DNA from: Burkholderiaceae bacterium
Lineage (GTDB): Bacteria; Pseudomonadota; Gammaproteobacteria; Burkholderiales; Burkholderiaceae
Length of the DNA stretch: 64,000 bases
Reading direction: 5' to 3'
Assembly: GCA_947462685.1 (NCBI GenBank)
Contig: CANHPL010000005.1
Location: 1-64,000, forward strand
Shown: positions 48,973 to 56,228 of the stretch, one piece after another
Layout: each line of letters starts with the position of its first letter
Numbering within the stretch: position 1 is the first letter of the stretch
Position numbers and translations under genes: made by a program
Notes under the pieces: model-generated
Seen by the model: only the letters and a program-made list of their open reading frames with translations
What the model was told of the DNA's origin: nothing
Database searches by the model: none

Positions 48973-49605
48973 ATGACTAAATCTAACCGTACACTATTAG
49001 TAGCTGTTGCATTATTAGCTTCTTTTGGTTTTGCGCAAGCACAACAAAAAACTGTTGATAACTGGAGTTCTGGTGCAGGAACTACCTCCCTACGTTCTGG
49101 CGCTGATTCATCTTTATGCTGGAGAGACAATAGCTGGACTCCAGCAACTGCTGCTGCAGAATGTGATGGTGCTATCAAGCCTGCTGCTCCTGCTGCCGCT
49201 GCTCCTGCAGCACCGCGTGCTGCTGCTCCTGTAGCGCCAGCTGCGACAAGCTCTAAAGTAACTTTGTTAGCCGATGCACTGTTTGACTTTGATAAGTCAA
49301 CTTTAAAGCCTGAAGGTGTCCAAAAGTTAAACGGTTTAGTTCAAAAACTGAAAGATGTAACTGTTGAAGTTATTATTGTTGTTGGTTTCACTGACAGCGT
49401 AGGTTCATTGGACTACAACAAAAAATTATCTTTACGTCGCGCTGAAGCAGTTAAAGCCTATTTGACGAAAAATGGCGTTGAGGCAAGCCGTGTTTACACT
49501 GAAGGTAAAGCATTTGCTGAGCCAGTTGGTGACAACAAAACTTCAGTTGGCCGCGCATTAAACCGCCGCTCAGTTATCGAAGTTGTTGGTACGAAAAAGC
49601 AATAA
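48973..49605 (+). CDS. OmpA-family outer-membrane/peptidoglycan-binding protein
   Basis: A 210-residue envelope protein. A signal peptide (LLVAVALLASFGFAQA) is followed by a short Cys-containing segment (LCWRDNSWTPATAAAECDG), an Ala-Pro-rich hinge (about residues 70-93) and the OmpA C-terminal domain (about 95-205), with ALFDFDKSTLKPEG, YNKKLSLRRAEAVKAYL and GRALNRRSVIEV providing the diaminopimelate-binding residues. There is no eight-stranded barrel, so it tethers to peptidoglycan rather than acting as a classical OmpA porin. It is flanked by a strong promoter and terminator and is monocistronic. Confidence 0.92.
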   Translation: MTKSNRTLLVAVALLASFGFAQAQQKTVDNWSSGAGTTSLRSGADSSLCWRDNSWTPATAAAECDGAIKPAAPAAAAPAAPRAAAPVAPAATSSKVTLLADALFDFDKSTLKPEGVQKLNGLVQKLKDVTVEVIIVVGFTDSVGSLDYNKKLSLRRAEAVKAYLTKNGVEASRVYTEGKAFAEPVGDNKTSVGRALNRRSVIEVVGTKKQ

Positions 49606-49624
49606 GCTTCCTAGCTTATGAAGA

Positions 49625-49649
49625 AGCCCGGGCAACCGGGCTTTTTTTA
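49625..49649 (+). terminator. Rho-independent terminator of the ompA-like gene
   Basis: AGCCCGG-GCAA-CCGGGCT followed by a run of T, 20 bp after the stop codon, is a textbook intrinsic terminator. Confidence 0.92.
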
Positions 49650-49693
49650 TTGGATAATCATTGAATGCAATCCAATCCAATTCTTTCATCATC

Positions 49694-50401
49694 ATGACTA
49701 CAGAAAATATCGACCAAGCTGAAATTGACAAATTTAGTGAACTAGCGAGCCGCTGGTGGGACAAAACGAGTGAATTCAAACCTTTACATGCAATCAACCC
49801 GCTTCGACTCAATTGGATTAAAGAACATTGCGCTCTTCAAAATCAGCGGGTGCTTGATATTGGTTGCGGTGGGGGGATTTTGACAGAATCTTTAGCCGCT
49901 TCTGGTGCACAAGCTAAAGGTATCGACCTTTCGAAAAAAGCTCTTCAGGTTGCAAAATTACATGCCTTAGAAACAAGTATGTCAGTAGAATATGAATTGA
50001 TTAGCGCTGAAGATTTAGCTTTAAATGAACCGGCGCAATATGATGTGATTACCTGTATGGAGATGCTCGAGCATGTACCTGACCCTAAGTCCATCGTCCA
50101 GTCCTGTGCGAAATTAGCAAAACCAGGTGCAAGCTTGTTCTTCAGCACTCTAAACCGCAATCCAAAGTCCTATGTGATGGCTATTTTAGGAGCTGAATAT
50201 ATCCTTAAAATGCTGCCACGTGGAACACATGAATACACTAAGTTTATTAAACCATCGGAGTTGTCTACCTATATAAGAGAGTCTGGCTTAGAGGTGGTTG
50301 ATATGATTGGTCTGCACTTTAACCCGCTGTTTGATCGATACTCTCTTGGACCAAATGTGGATGTCAATTATATGTTCGCCGTTAAAAAGCCCCTCTTGTG
50401 A
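49694..50401 (+). CDS. ubiG: Ubiquinone biosynthesis O-methyltransferase
   Basis: Performs both O-methylations in ubiquinone synthesis. ATG 49694 gives 235 residues starting MTTENIDQAEIDKFSELASRWWD, the family N-terminus; the track start is 11 codons earlier and overlaps the spacer. The SAM motif I is VLDIGCGGGILTESLA, and CMEMLEHVPDP and the membrane-binding segment around LPRGTHEYTKFI follow. Its stop overlaps the gph GTG start (GTGA), and the ubiG-gph pair is usual in betaproteobacteria. Confidence 0.95.
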   Translation: MTTENIDQAEIDKFSELASRWWDKTSEFKPLHAINPLRLNWIKEHCALQNQRVLDIGCGGGILTESLAASGAQAKGIDLSKKALQVAKLHALETSMSVEYELISAEDLALNEPAQYDVITCMEMLEHVPDPKSIVQSCAKLAKPGASLFFSTLNRNPKSYVMAILGAEYILKMLPRGTHEYTKFIKPSELSTYIRESGLEVVDMIGLHFNPLFDRYSLGPNVDVNYMFAVKKPLL

Positions 50402-51066
50402 TACGCCCACAATTTAAAAGTGTTTTTTTTGATTTAGACGGCACACTTGCCGATACTGCTCCTGATTTAGCGGCTGCAGCGAATAAGATGCTGATCGATC
50501 GTCAAATGCCCCCTCTTCCCATGGGAACGATGCGACCTTTAGCTTCTTCTGGAGCAAGAGGCATGATTGCTGCTGCTTTTGGTGTGGCGCATGACGATCC
50601 GCGCTTTGAAGCCCTCAAAGAAGAATTCCTAAGTAATTATGAGCAAGCCATCCATGTGCACACAGAACTTTTCCCAAGTATGGAAGAACTCTTGAATTTA
50701 TTGGATGAGCATCAGGTTCCTTGGGGAATTGTGACCAATAAGCATGAGCGATTTACACTGCCTTTGGTCAAAAGCTTAGGTCTTGATCAAAGAACTAATG
50801 CCATCGTGAGTGGGGATACTACACCGTTCGCGAAGCCACATCCTGCCCCGATTCTGTTGGCGGTTTCGCAAAAACAAGTAGAAGCCTCAAGCGCGGTCTA
50901 TATCGGCGATGATTTAAGAGATGTGCAAGCTGGTAAAGCAGCGGGTATGAAAACTATTGCGGCCGCTTATGGTTACTGTGGGGACCATCAACCACCCCAG
51001 TCTTGGGAGGCTGATTTTATTGTTTATCAGCCAAAAGACCTTACTAGTATCCTTTTTATCCAATAA
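50398..51066 (+). CDS. gph: Phosphoglycolate phosphatase
   Basis: A HAD phosphatase that removes 2-phosphoglycolate arising from DNA repair or photorespiration-like oxidation. The 222-residue protein has FFDLDGTLADTAPDLAAAANKML (nucleophile Asp), GIVTNKHERFT (motif II), the lysine in AKPHPAP and VYIGDDLRDVQAG (motif IV). GTG start overlaps ubiG. Of the two Gph-like genes in the window this is the one in the conserved ubiG context. Confidence 0.9.
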   Translation: MIRPQFKSVFFDLDGTLADTAPDLAAAANKMLIDRQMPPLPMGTMRPLASSGARGMIAAAFGVAHDDPRFEALKEEFLSNYEQAIHVHTELFPSMEELLNLLDEHQVPWGIVTNKHERFTLPLVKSLGLDQRTNAIVSGDTTPFAKPHPAPILLAVSQKQVEASSAVYIGDDLRDVQAGKAAGMKTIAAAYGYCGDHQPPQSWEADFIVYQPKDLTSILFIQ

Positions 51067-51104
51067 AAGTTAAAATAGTAGACCAATAATTGCAAAGCTT
51101 TCAT

Positions 51105-51463
51105 GGGACCGACTTGGTTTCGACGTGGATTGCGAAGCATGAAGGGCATACCGAGGACCCGTTATCTCGTAAATCAATGGGAATGTAATAACTGCAAACG
51201 ACGAACGTTTCGCACTAGCCGCTTAATTGCGGTTGCCCCTGAACTGATTCTCTCTTGGGTCAGGTAACGCAAGTTACATCAGGGTCATATACAAGAGATA
51301 AGACTATTTTGCGTCACGATAAATAGTTCGAAAACTTAGTGAATCGCTCATGAATAACGTGTCAGTCCGTGCTTCATAAGTTAAATCAAATGATATGACT
51401 AAGTATGTAGAACTTTATGTAGAGGATTTGCGGACGCGGGTTCGATTCCCGCCGGTTCCACCA
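51105..51463 (+). ncRNA. ssrA: Transfer-messenger RNA (tmRNA)
   Basis: Rescues stalled ribosomes with SmpB. The 5' end GGGACCGACTTGGTTTCGACG pairs with the 3' acceptor CGGTTCC-ACCA, with one G-U pair, and the T-arm reads GCGGGTTCGATTCCCGC. The encoded tag starts at the resume codon GCA (51194) and reads ANDERFALAA-stop (TAA ending 51226), a betaproteobacterial tag. Pseudoknot stems are visible in part (TTGGGTCAG...). The molecule is one-piece, about 359 nt, with CCA encoded. It follows gph by about 40 bp. Confidence 0.96.
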
Positions 51464-51497
51464 TAATAAATATTGACAGGCTTTAGAGTCAATACAT

Positions 51498-51540
51498 ATA
51501 TACCTCGAAGGTTAGTGTTAAAACTTCCTTCGAGGTATAT
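51498..51540. repeat. 14-bp perfect inverted repeat downstream of ssrA
   Basis: ATATACCTCGAAGG and CCTTCGAGGTATAT are perfect complements separated by 15 nt. It lies 35 bp after the tmRNA and could terminate it, but no T run follows on either strand; the tail is TACCTGC. It might instead be an operator or a remnant end of a mobile element. Confidence 0.65.
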
Positions 51541-51721
51541 TACCTGCAATATTAGCTACGTTTTATCGCCACGCATGGATGTGGTTGTATTGAGCTTTGC
51601 TGTGTTCAATAGCGCCGATTTTTGACTAAGGTATTTAATCTATTGTCTTGACTATATAAAAGGAATTTTATTGTAATTTTCTGATATATTATGGTTTTTA
51701 TAACTTTAATCAAGGTCAAAA
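51541..51721 (+). other. AT-rich spacer before the PH-domain operon
   Basis: I see no gene here. Promoter-like AT-rich words (TTGACT at about 51656, TATATT near 51685) precede the operon, but no single pair is convincing. A copy of the tmRNA 3' end, which would mark an integrated element, was not noticed in this spacer. Confidence 0.4.
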
Positions 51722-52138
51722 ATGGAATCTAACGAACAAACCATATGGGAAGAAAAGGCAGGTCTGAAAGATTTTTACGTTAACCCTGTTCATTGGGTCT
51801 TAACATTTTTCACCCTGGGAATATATTTACTGATTACCTATTTAGTGAGAATTAATTCACGTTACACACTAACTAGCGAAAGACTGATCAAAGAATCAGG
51901 AATACTGTCGAAATCACGTGATGAAATTGAGTTGTTTCGTGTAAAGGATACCGCCGTAAAAGCAACACTGTTTCAAAGATTTGTTGGCTATGGAAATATT
52001 GCTGTTGTTAGTACAGATGCATCTGGAAATTTTATATTAGAAAATCTTCCTAATGCCATGGAAAAGCGTGAGCAGATTCGAATGATGTCGAACAAATCAC
52101 GTGAAGCAAATGGTGTTCGCACAATAATTAACGAATGA
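51722..52138 (+). CDS. Membrane-anchored bacterial PH-domain protein
   Basis: A 138-residue protein with one or two hydrophobic segments (about residues 23-45, HWVLTFFTLGIYLLITYLV) followed by a bacterial PH (bPH_2/DUF304) domain: INSRYTLTSERLIKESGILSKSRDEIELFRVKDTAVKATLFQR and GYGNIAVVSTDASG. The pattern YxLTxxRLIxxxGxLxxxxxEIxLxRIxD is typical of YdbS-like proteins. Its stop overlaps the next ATG (ATGA). A Shine-Dalgarno AAGG precedes the ATG. It heads a three-gene coupled set next to the tmRNA; function unknown. Confidence 0.78.
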   Translation: MESNEQTIWEEKAGLKDFYVNPVHWVLTFFTLGIYLLITYLVRINSRYTLTSERLIKESGILSKSRDEIELFRVKDTAVKATLFQRFVGYGNIAVVSTDASGNFILENLPNAMEKREQIRMMSNKSREANGVRTIINE

Positions 52139-52692
52139 ACTCAGCGGACAATGTAAGCGCCTTGAATACATTTAATATCTATAAAATTAATCAGCTTCTG
52201 TTTCTAGAAGCTGGTTTTGTTCATTTGAACACTATTTTATCGGGTGTATTCATTCCGCTGTTTGGTCTTTCATTCTTCTTTGTTTCAATAGCTACATATT
52301 TCGTATATTGTTTTATGGACTCAATAATGGCCCAGTACGAGTATAAGTTTGAAGACATACATGATGTAATATCCTCTGACAGATTTCCTAAAGCTGGCAG
52401 GAACGTAATCGTTTGCTTAGGCCTGATCGTTCTAACTATTCCCGTTTTATTGTTATATAGCCAAAATTTGCTTGCTTATCCATTCAATTCTGCTGTTTGT
52501 ACCTTGCTATCAATTTTATTAGGCGGATTGGCATATGTATTCACAAATCAAAATAGTAAGAAGTTAGTAACGATATTATTCTATTCAATTATTTCCATAC
52601 CTTTAGTTTTTATATCTCTTGTTGCGGGGGGAGTTTTGACGTTACCCCTACTTTTTATTTTCCTCGACATTAGAGTCTTAAATGAAGTCTAG
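52135..52692 (+). CDS. Polytopic membrane protein, unknown
   Basis: A 185-residue protein of about four to five transmembrane segments (near residues 33-57, 91-109, 116-137 and 145-177). No family motif is recognisable. The soluble part between the first two helices (MDSIMAQYEYKFEDIHDVISSDRFPKAG) is acidic and may face the cytoplasm. Its start overlaps the PH-domain gene and its end overlaps the next gene by 11 bp, so all three are translated together and may form one membrane complex. Base composition is lower in GC than the housekeeping genes. Confidence 0.68.
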   Translation: MNSADNVSALNTFNIYKINQLLFLEAGFVHLNTILSGVFIPLFGLSFFFVSIATYFVYCFMDSIMAQYEYKFEDIHDVISSDRFPKAGRNVIVCLGLIVLTIPVLLLYSQNLLAYPFNSAVCTLLSILLGGLAYVFTNQNSKKLVTILFYSIISIPLVFISLVAGGVLTLPLLFIFLDIRVLNEV

Positions 52693-52933
52693 CGTTTTAA
52701 CTTTATTAGTTGCAAATATAGTTAGTGCCACTTTAATGTTGGCGCAACTACTTGATTACGAATGGTCAAGAAACACTAAATTCGTAATGGTTTCATTGGC
52801 ATTCGCGCCAATAGTTATAGCTATTTACAACATCAGCGTTTATCCTCATGATGACAGGAGAGTTATGTCGTTTGGATTAAGCGCATTGTGCCTTGCTTTT
52901 TTATCTATTATCGGAACACTCGTTTTACATTAA
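52682..52933 (+). CDS. Small three-helix membrane protein, unknown
   Basis: An 83-residue protein almost entirely made of three hydrophobic helices (about 4-24, 31-52 and 61-81). ATG 52682 is embedded in the last codons of the preceding gene, an 11-bp overlap that supports its being real. No match to a known family is apparent. It is the third member of the tmRNA-adjacent coupled set. Confidence 0.6.
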   Translation: MKSSVLTLLVANIVSATLMLAQLLDYEWSRNTKFVMVSLAFAPIVIAIYNISVYPHDDRRVMSFGLSALCLAFLSIIGTLVLH

Positions 52934-53006
52934 TTAAGAAACAAGTATTTATTGAATACTTTTTTATCTATAAATTTTTCGTATATAAAAATGGAAAATA
53001 ATTATC

Positions 53007-53510
53007 ATGAAATATCTATTAGCATTGATTTTATTGATATCGAATCTTACATATGCGCAAGCCATTAATGAACGGTGGCTTGGTGTTTGGCAATCAGGAG
53101 CTGCCGGTAAATTAACGGTTAGTGCAGCGAGGTTTGGTGATTGTCAATGGGTGAACAAAGTTACTACCGCACAAAAAAAATGCTTGGCATATTACAACGG
53201 GAAGATCAGCAAGAAAGAAATGGTCGCAGATTTAAATAATGATTTGAAGAATCTTTCTGGATGGTTGAAGGAAAAATTAATTACAGCAGCTGACTTCCAA
53301 AAAATGAAAGCCGCTTCAGAATCTTATAAAAAAGTTCTCGATGATATTTCAGATGACACCTTTAGAATGGTGTTTGTTGACTATGGTGAAATGGCGAGTC
53401 CTGATGGAGGCTCTGCCTATTTCTTAGATAAAGATTTTGTCTATGAAACTTCCCATGTGGAAGGTGGTATTGGACCCGCTTTTTCGATTACTAAATACAG
53501 AAAGCAGTAA
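53007..53510 (+). CDS. Secreted protein of unknown function
   Basis: A 167-residue protein with a clear signal peptide (MKYLLALILLISNLTYAQA) and a mature part beginning INERWLGVWQSGAAGKLTVSAARFGDCQW. Two cysteines (in FGDCQW and KKCLAYY) could form a disulphide, and the middle is a Lys/Asp-rich helical stretch. The beginning (WLGVWQS...GKLTV) and end (HVEGGIGPAFSITKYRKQ) look like strands of a small lipocalin-like barrel, which is only an impression. It lies 73 bp after the membrane-protein set on the same strand. Confidence 0.7.
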   Translation: MKYLLALILLISNLTYAQAINERWLGVWQSGAAGKLTVSAARFGDCQWVNKVTTAQKKCLAYYNGKISKKEMVADLNNDLKNLSGWLKEKLITAADFQKMKAASESYKKVLDDISDDTFRMVFVDYGEMASPDGGSAYFLDKDFVYETSHVEGGIGPAFSITKYRKQ

Positions 53511-53538
53511 CCACATGAAACATATTCAAAAAGTACTA

Positions 53539-53552
53539 AACTGATATCAGTT
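53539..53552. repeat. 14-bp perfect palindrome AACTGATATCAGTT
   Basis: This gapless palindrome lies 28 bp after the secreted-protein gene. Two-sided symmetry without a loop suggests a protein-binding site rather than a terminator. It is about 80 bp before the RidA-like gene, so could be part of its promoter. Confidence 0.5.
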
Positions 53553-53567
53553 CATTTAGTTGACCCT

Positions 53568-53598
53568 ATTACATGCCTACGAAATCAGGGCATGTAAT
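53568..53598. repeat. 10-bp inverted repeat upstream of the RidA-like gene
   Basis: ATTACATGCC and GGCATGTAAT are perfect complements with an 11-nt loop. It could be a weak terminator for the preceding gene, though no T run follows on the plus strand, or a leader hairpin or operator of the RidA-like gene 33 bp downstream. Confidence 0.5.
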
Positions 53599-53630
53599 GA
53601 AAAAATAATCAAATTAAAGGCTCGAAAAAT

Positions 53631-54017
53631 ATGCTTCAATTATTAAACCCTAAAACAATTTCGGCACCCAATGGTACGTATTCTCACGGTGTTCTTGTGA
53701 CTGGAGGATCTAAATTCTTAGCTATCTCTGGTCAGGTGGCAATTAAATCTGACGGTACTGTCCCAGACTCGTTAAATGAGCAATGTGAGGTGATATGGAA
53801 AAATATACTCGCCGTCCTTGATGAATCTGGCATGTCCATAAAAAACTTAATTAAAATTAATTCTTATTTAACTAGCCCACAACAGATCAAAACTTTTGTA
53901 GAAATCAGAGCAAACTATCTGCAAGGTCATTGTCCAGCTTCAACGCTTATTGTAGTTTCAGCTCTAGCCGATCCAAGATTTTTGGTTGAAATTGAGGGCT
54001 ATGCTTTAATAGACTAA
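53631..54017 (+). CDS. RidA/YjgF-family protein lacking the imine-deaminase arginine
   Basis: A 128-residue Rid-superfamily protein (SHGVLVTGGSKFLAISGQV at the N-terminus, VEIEGYALID at the C-terminus). In archetypal RidA the segment FPARSCVEV carries Arg105, needed to bind the 2-imino acid carboxylate. Here the aligned segment is CPASTLIVV, with Ser at that position. It therefore belongs to the arginine-lacking Rid groups and probably is not a classic 2-iminoacid deaminase. It converges with the EamA gene downstream. Confidence 0.85.
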   Translation: MLQLLNPKTISAPNGTYSHGVLVTGGSKFLAISGQVAIKSDGTVPDSLNEQCEVIWKNILAVLDESGMSIKNLIKINSYLTSPQQIKTFVEIRANYLQGHCPASTLIVVSALADPRFLVEIEGYALID

Positions 54018-54122
54018 TTTGATAACTAATCAATTTATTTATCTCAAAAAAATTACCCGGTTTAGTATTTTTATTTAAGATGTACTTTTTATTCAGCAAA
54101 AGAGCATATTAAGTTAGGATCA

Positions 54123-55022
54123 TTACTTCTTTTTTCGTAAGCCAATGGCGATCACGGCACCAACAACAATAAGTGCCCCAACGATTTGTGTGAGGGATAT
54201 CTTTTGATCCAATAGTATCCATGCAAAAACAAGTGCAAAAATAGGTTCCACATTCATAATTGCAGAATTACCAACAACTCCTAGTCGTGGCAATAAGCTA
54301 AACATCATCGTAAATCCAGTGCCATAAAGAATAGTAAGCCCGACAAGCCCCAACCAACCATTGGTCGATATGGGAAGGGTTAGACCACCTTGAAAAAAAC
54401 CAACCAGAGTAGCGAGTGCGGTCACAATGGCCAGTGTGTAGGCCGTTCTAACTAGAGAGTTAATATTGCTAGTTTTGTGTTCTGTTAATACCAATGCCAG
54501 GCCAAATGAGGCAGCGCCCAACAGGGCATAAAACACCCCTTCACCAATGGATCGCCACTGAGCTGCAGCCCCAAGGCCAGATGCTGTTCCAAATACATCA
54601 AGCGCTAGGGCTAACCCAAAAAGAATGATTGGCATCGATTTGAGGACAAGTGGCTCAGCCTTCCGTCGATACAACATACGAGACCATAAGGCTGTCCACA
54701 AAGGGTGTGTATTAAAAGCCAGTAATGCTAAAACAACAGGTATGAGAGAAACAGATGAATAAATACAATAACTTTGGATAGCTATCAATGTCCCAATCGT
54801 CAGAAATGTAACGCGATGCTCTTTGGATATCTTCATTGTGATGCCGCGTCTTAATAAAAGAATGCAAATAATCACCGCTGTAACGATACTTCTAAAAAAT
54901 ACGGCGGTCACTACATTGACGGAGTCATTAAACGCAAAACGAGCTGCGACATGGTTTGCTCCCATGAGTGCAGCGATGAGTAAAAGCATAAAAAATGCGG
55001 CAAGAGTGATCGATGACTTCAT
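54123..55022 (-). CDS. EamA/DMT-family transporter
   Basis: A 299-residue inner-membrane protein with ten predicted helices in two EamA repeats, as in drug/metabolite transporters. NHVAARFAFNDSVNVVTAVFFRSIVTA in the first repeat and IMNVEPIFALVFAWILLDQKISLTQIVGALIVVGAVIAIG in the last are typical. The basic C-terminal tail is LRKKK. Substrate unknown. It is divergent from another EamA gene 225 bp away. Confidence 0.87.
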   Translation of the reverse strand: MKSSITLAAFFMLLLIAALMGANHVAARFAFNDSVNVVTAVFFRSIVTAVIICILLLRRGITMKISKEHRVTFLTIGTLIAIQSYCIYSSVSLIPVVLALLAFNTHPLWTALWSRMLYRRKAEPLVLKSMPIILFGLALALDVFGTASGLGAAAQWRSIGEGVFYALLGAASFGLALVLTEHKTSNINSLVRTAYTLAIVTALATLVGFFQGGLTLPISTNGWLGLVGLTILYGTGFTMMFSLLPRLGVVGNSAIMNVEPIFALVFAWILLDQKISLTQIVGALIVVGAVIAIGLRKKK

Positions 55023-55127
55023 GAAGTGTCTTTTATTGGTTTAGTTATTAGCGAAACATACTTCAGTAAATGAATCTTAGTAAATCTCCGGCATAGTATG
55101 AATAGGCTTTTAGGGTTTTATTACCTC

Positions 55128-55168
55128 GTCCCATTATAGGCTGATTAGACATTGACCTAAAATGGGAC
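55128..55168. repeat. 13-bp inverted repeat in the spacer between two EamA genes
   Basis: GTCCCATTATAGG and CCTAAAATGGGAC are complementary except at one position, with a 15-nt spacer. Both flanking genes point outwards, so it is not a terminator for them; an operator or a decayed insertion-sequence end are possible. Confidence 0.55.
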
Positions 55169-55177
55169 AAGTTAAAG

Positions 55178-55204
55178 ATTTAACTTAAATTTTTAAAGTT
55201 AAAT
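55178..55204. repeat. 9-bp inverted repeat ATTTAACTT/AAGTTAAAT
   Basis: The two perfect arms are separated by 9 nt and lie 44 bp before the second EamA gene, close to where a promoter should be. Being AT-only around the centre, it may be fortuitous. Confidence 0.4.
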
Positions 55205-55247
55205 TATCATAAGCAGTAATGCATATAACAACTAAACCATCCATTTT

Positions 55248-56165
55248 GTGACCGAAGACAGACGATCGTATTTATTTTCATTGGCACTTGCTATTACCGG
55301 ATCTATCCTGTTTTCTGGTAAAGCCATTTTAGTAAAACTTAGTTATCGATATGGCGTATCTTCTGAGGTTTTATTGGCTTTAAGAATGATTTTTGCTTTT
55401 CCGATGTTTTGGATCGTTTATTATTTTTCAAGAAATTATGAGCCAAATACAAAAATAGCGCTGAGTGATGCCATGAAATTAATGTGGTTAGGATTTAGTG
55501 GCTATTTTTTATCTAGCTACCTTGATTTTTTAGGTCTATATTACATTTCGGCTGGTTTAGAAAGAATCGTGCTCTATCTCACGCCTGCAATTGTTATTTT
55601 GATTTCGTATTTTTTTCTTCATAAGCCCATTTCAAGACTTCAATGGATTTCAATTGTAATTGGTTACCTTGGAGTCGTTTTGGCTTTTATCGAAGACTTA
55701 GATACCAAAGGAAATAACGGCTGGCTTGGTGTTGGTTTGGTCTTTCTGAGCGCCTGTTTATATGCTAATTATTTAATTTTTTCAGGGGAGATTGTGAAGC
55801 GCGTTGGAAGTATTCGATTAGTCACCTACGCCAGTAGTTTTTCCGCAGTTTTTAGTATGATTCAAATCACACTGACATCACCAGATCAATTATTTGAACA
55901 GCCATCAGAAGTTTATATACTTAGCTTAGTTAATGCGCTATTTTGTACGGTCTTTCCAATCTTAATAATTATGCTTTCAATCCAGCGTATAGGCTCATCC
56001 TTAACTTCTCAAGCTGGTATTTTAGGCCCCGTATCAACTCTTTTTATGGGATGGTATTTTTTACAAGAAAAAATAGGTATTTTTCAGGTATGTGGCCTAG
56101 TATTGGTCATCATTTCAGTTTGGCTCTTGATGAAGAATAAGCCACCTGAGACCCATCAAACTTAA
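55248..56165 (+). CDS. EamA/DMT-family transporter
   Basis: A 305-residue, ten-helix transporter of the drug/metabolite superfamily. The first repeat holds FSGKAILVKLSYRYGVSSEVLLALRMIFAFP, and the second ends with LGPVSTLFMGWYFLQEKIGIFQVCGLVLVI. The GTG start at 55248 is accepted because the first helix begins a few residues later; no Shine-Dalgarno is visible. Its sequence is clearly different from the divergent EamA neighbour, so they are not a recent duplication. Substrate unknown. Confidence 0.85.
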   Translation: MTEDRRSYLFSLALAITGSILFSGKAILVKLSYRYGVSSEVLLALRMIFAFPMFWIVYYFSRNYEPNTKIALSDAMKLMWLGFSGYFLSSYLDFLGLYYISAGLERIVLYLTPAIVILISYFFLHKPISRLQWISIVIGYLGVVLAFIEDLDTKGNNGWLGVGLVFLSACLYANYLIFSGEIVKRVGSIRLVTYASSFSAVFSMIQITLTSPDQLFEQPSEVYILSLVNALFCTVFPILIIMLSIQRIGSSLTSQAGILGPVSTLFMGWYFLQEKIGIFQVCGLVLVIISVWLLMKNKPPETHQT

Positions 56166-56228
56166 CTGGGCGAATTGAACTATTTTTAGACCAAGTTTTT
56201 AAGTGGCCGATTGAAGTCGAAACTTCGT

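Noticed and set aside
49025-49234. 69-codon ORF inside ompA (plus strand, other frame)
   Set aside because: It is a shadow of the Ala/Pro-rich hinge of the OmpA-like protein, whose leucine run comes from the GCTGCT repeats read out of frame.
51105-55250. A prophage or integrative element bounded by tmRNA att sites
   Set aside because: No integrase gene and no second copy of the tmRNA 3' end were noticed in the window, so only an islet is proposed.
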